A DNA stretch of 6,430 nucleotides from Geobacteraceae bacterium. Its GTDB lineage: Bacteria; Desulfobacterota; Desulfuromonadia; Geobacterales; Geobacteraceae. The stretch is from positions 1 through 6,430 of the forward strand of contig JAAZOO010000127.1 of assembly GCA_012797715.1 (NCBI GenBank), written 5' to 3'. A program made the translations under genes and the position numbers. The notes beneath the pieces are model-generated. The model searched no databases. It was given only the letters and a program-made list of their open reading frames with translations, and had not been told where the DNA came from. Shown here piece by piece: positions 5,671 through 6,430 of the stretch (positions within the stretch are counted from its first letter, which is position 1; each line of letters begins with the position of its first letter).

Positions 5671-6430
5671 ATGTGGGATTATACGGACAAGGTGCGGGAG
5701 CATTTCCTGAATCCGAAAAACGTTGGTGAAATACCGGATGCCGATGCGGTGGGTGAGGTGGGAAGCCTCGCATGTGGGGATGCCCTGAAGCTTTACTTGA
5801 AGCTTGATGAGAAAAAAGAGAGAATCGTCGATGCTAAATTTCAGACCTTCGGGTGCGCCAGCGCCATTGCTTCTTCTTCGGCGCTGACGGAAATTATCAA
5901 GGGCAAGACCCTTGATGAGGCCATGGAGGTATCCAACCAGGAAATCGCGGATTTTCTTGGGGGGCTTCCGGAAGAGAAAATGCACTGCTCCGTCATGGGG
6001 CAGGAGGCGCTGGAGGTGGCCATCGCCAAGTACCGGGGAGGCCCCGTTCCTGGACACGAGCATGTCCATGGTGAGATGGAAGGAGAGATCGTCTGCAAAT
6101 GCTTCGGCATAACCGATGAGTTTTTGAAAAAGGTTATTCGGGAGAACAAGCTGCATACCGTGGAACAGGTGACCCATTTCACCAAGGCGGGCGGAGGCTG
6201 TGGCGGCTGCGTTCCTCGAATCAAGGAGTTGATTGGCCAGGTTATGGGCGAACAGCCGAAAGAGGAGAAGAAGAAGCCGGGCAAGCTGTCCAATCTCCGT
6301 AAGATGCAACTCATCCAGGAAGTCCTGGAGAATGATGTGCGACCCCTCCTCTGGGCAGATGGTGGGGACCTGGAACTTATCGATATCGACGGAAGCACCG
6401 TGCAGATTGCTTTCCGCAAGGCATGTGCGG
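5671..6430 (+). CDS. nifU: NifU-type Fe-S cluster scaffold protein (3' end beyond window)
   Basis: This is a modular NifU that assembles [2Fe-2S]/[4Fe-4S] clusters with sulfur from a NifS/IscS desulfurase and passes them to target proteins such as nitrogenase. The frame is open to the window end: 253 codons are visible and there is no stop. The N-terminal IscU-like scaffold (about 1-125) has Cys35, Asp37, Cys62 and Cys106, in SLACGDAL, FGCASAIASSSA and KMHCSVMG. The central [2Fe-2S] domain (about 138-192) has Cys142-Lys-Cys144 and Cys177-Gly-Gly-Cys180. A short basic linker (196-205) leads to the Nfu domain (from about 206), with WADGGDLELIDIDG and Cys252, the first cysteine of its CxxC; the second lies outside the window. 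The three-domain layout and cysteine pattern match Azotobacter NifU as I recall it. In non-fixing anaerobes the same protein serves general Fe-S assembly, so a nitrogen fixation role is not proven. Confidence 0.95.
   Translation, partial: MWDYTDKVREHFLNPKNVGEIPDADAVGEVGSLACGDALKLYLKLDEKKERIVDAKFQTFGCASAIASSSALTEIIKGKTLDEAMEVSNQEIADFLGGLPEEKMHCSVMGQEALEVAIAKYRGGPVPGHEHVHGEMEGEIVCKCFGITDEFLKKVIRENKLHTVEQVTHFTKAGGGCGGCVPRIKELIGQVMGEQPKEEKKKPGKLSNLRKMQLIQEVLENDVRPLLWADGGDLELIDIDGSTVQIAFRKACA

Noticed and set aside
5641..6419. Two long - strand open frames opposite nifU
   Set aside because: They are shadows of nifU. The + strand frame carries every expected cysteine motif and a good ribosome binding site but has no stop inside the window.

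Overview
The window reads as chromosomal DNA of an anaerobic bacterium, most likely a deltaproteobacterium in the broad sense (Desulfobacterota and relatives). The grounds are a PxxKW-type cysteine-rich small protein, a full-length NifU-type Fe-S scaffold, the futalosine-route enzyme MqnA, and an accB-accC pair followed by gcvH. This placement is inferred from gene content and style, not from any search. No mobile elements, CRISPR arrays, rRNA or tRNA genes were seen.

Region 1 (1-3513, + strand) looks like one co-directional operon. It holds the 3' end of an M24 metallopeptidase (Xaa-Pro peptidase), accB (biotin carboxyl carrier), accC (biotin carboxylase), gcvH (lipoyl H-protein, 1 base after accC) and mqnA (chorismate dehydratase). 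No convincing terminator interrupts it. The peptidase-accB spacer carries two small perfect inverted repeats, and the accB-accC spacer can form nested stems ending against the accC ribosome binding site. Region 2 (3514-3681) is a short convergent intergenic stretch with a strong 10-bp hairpin that probably terminates transcription from both sides. Region 3 (3682-3969, - strand) encodes a 95-residue protein with eight cysteines. Its start is fixed by an AGGAGG site, and a TTGACA promoter lies just upstream. Region 4 (4146-5564, + strand) is a complete phosphohexomutase with glucose-type sugar motif GEESAG, transcribed divergently from the Cys-rich gene. Region 5 (5671 to the window end, + strand) is a NifU homologue cut off within its C-terminal Nfu domain; it has no stop codon inside the window.

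Functionally, accB and accC supply the biotin half-reaction of acetyl-CoA carboxylase (first step of fatty acid synthesis; accA and accD must be elsewhere). GcvH is a lipoyl carrier here without glycine cleavage partners. MqnA opens the futalosine route to menaquinone, the phosphohexomutase feeds sugar-nucleotide or glycogen metabolism, and NifU assembles Fe-S clusters. The points most worth a second look are the orphan gcvH attached to accBC, the divergent Cys-rich protein, and a sigma-54-like -24/-12 element, one base short of normal spacing, upstream of nifU. Every gene belongs to a recognised family; I do not see a clearly new multi-gene system.
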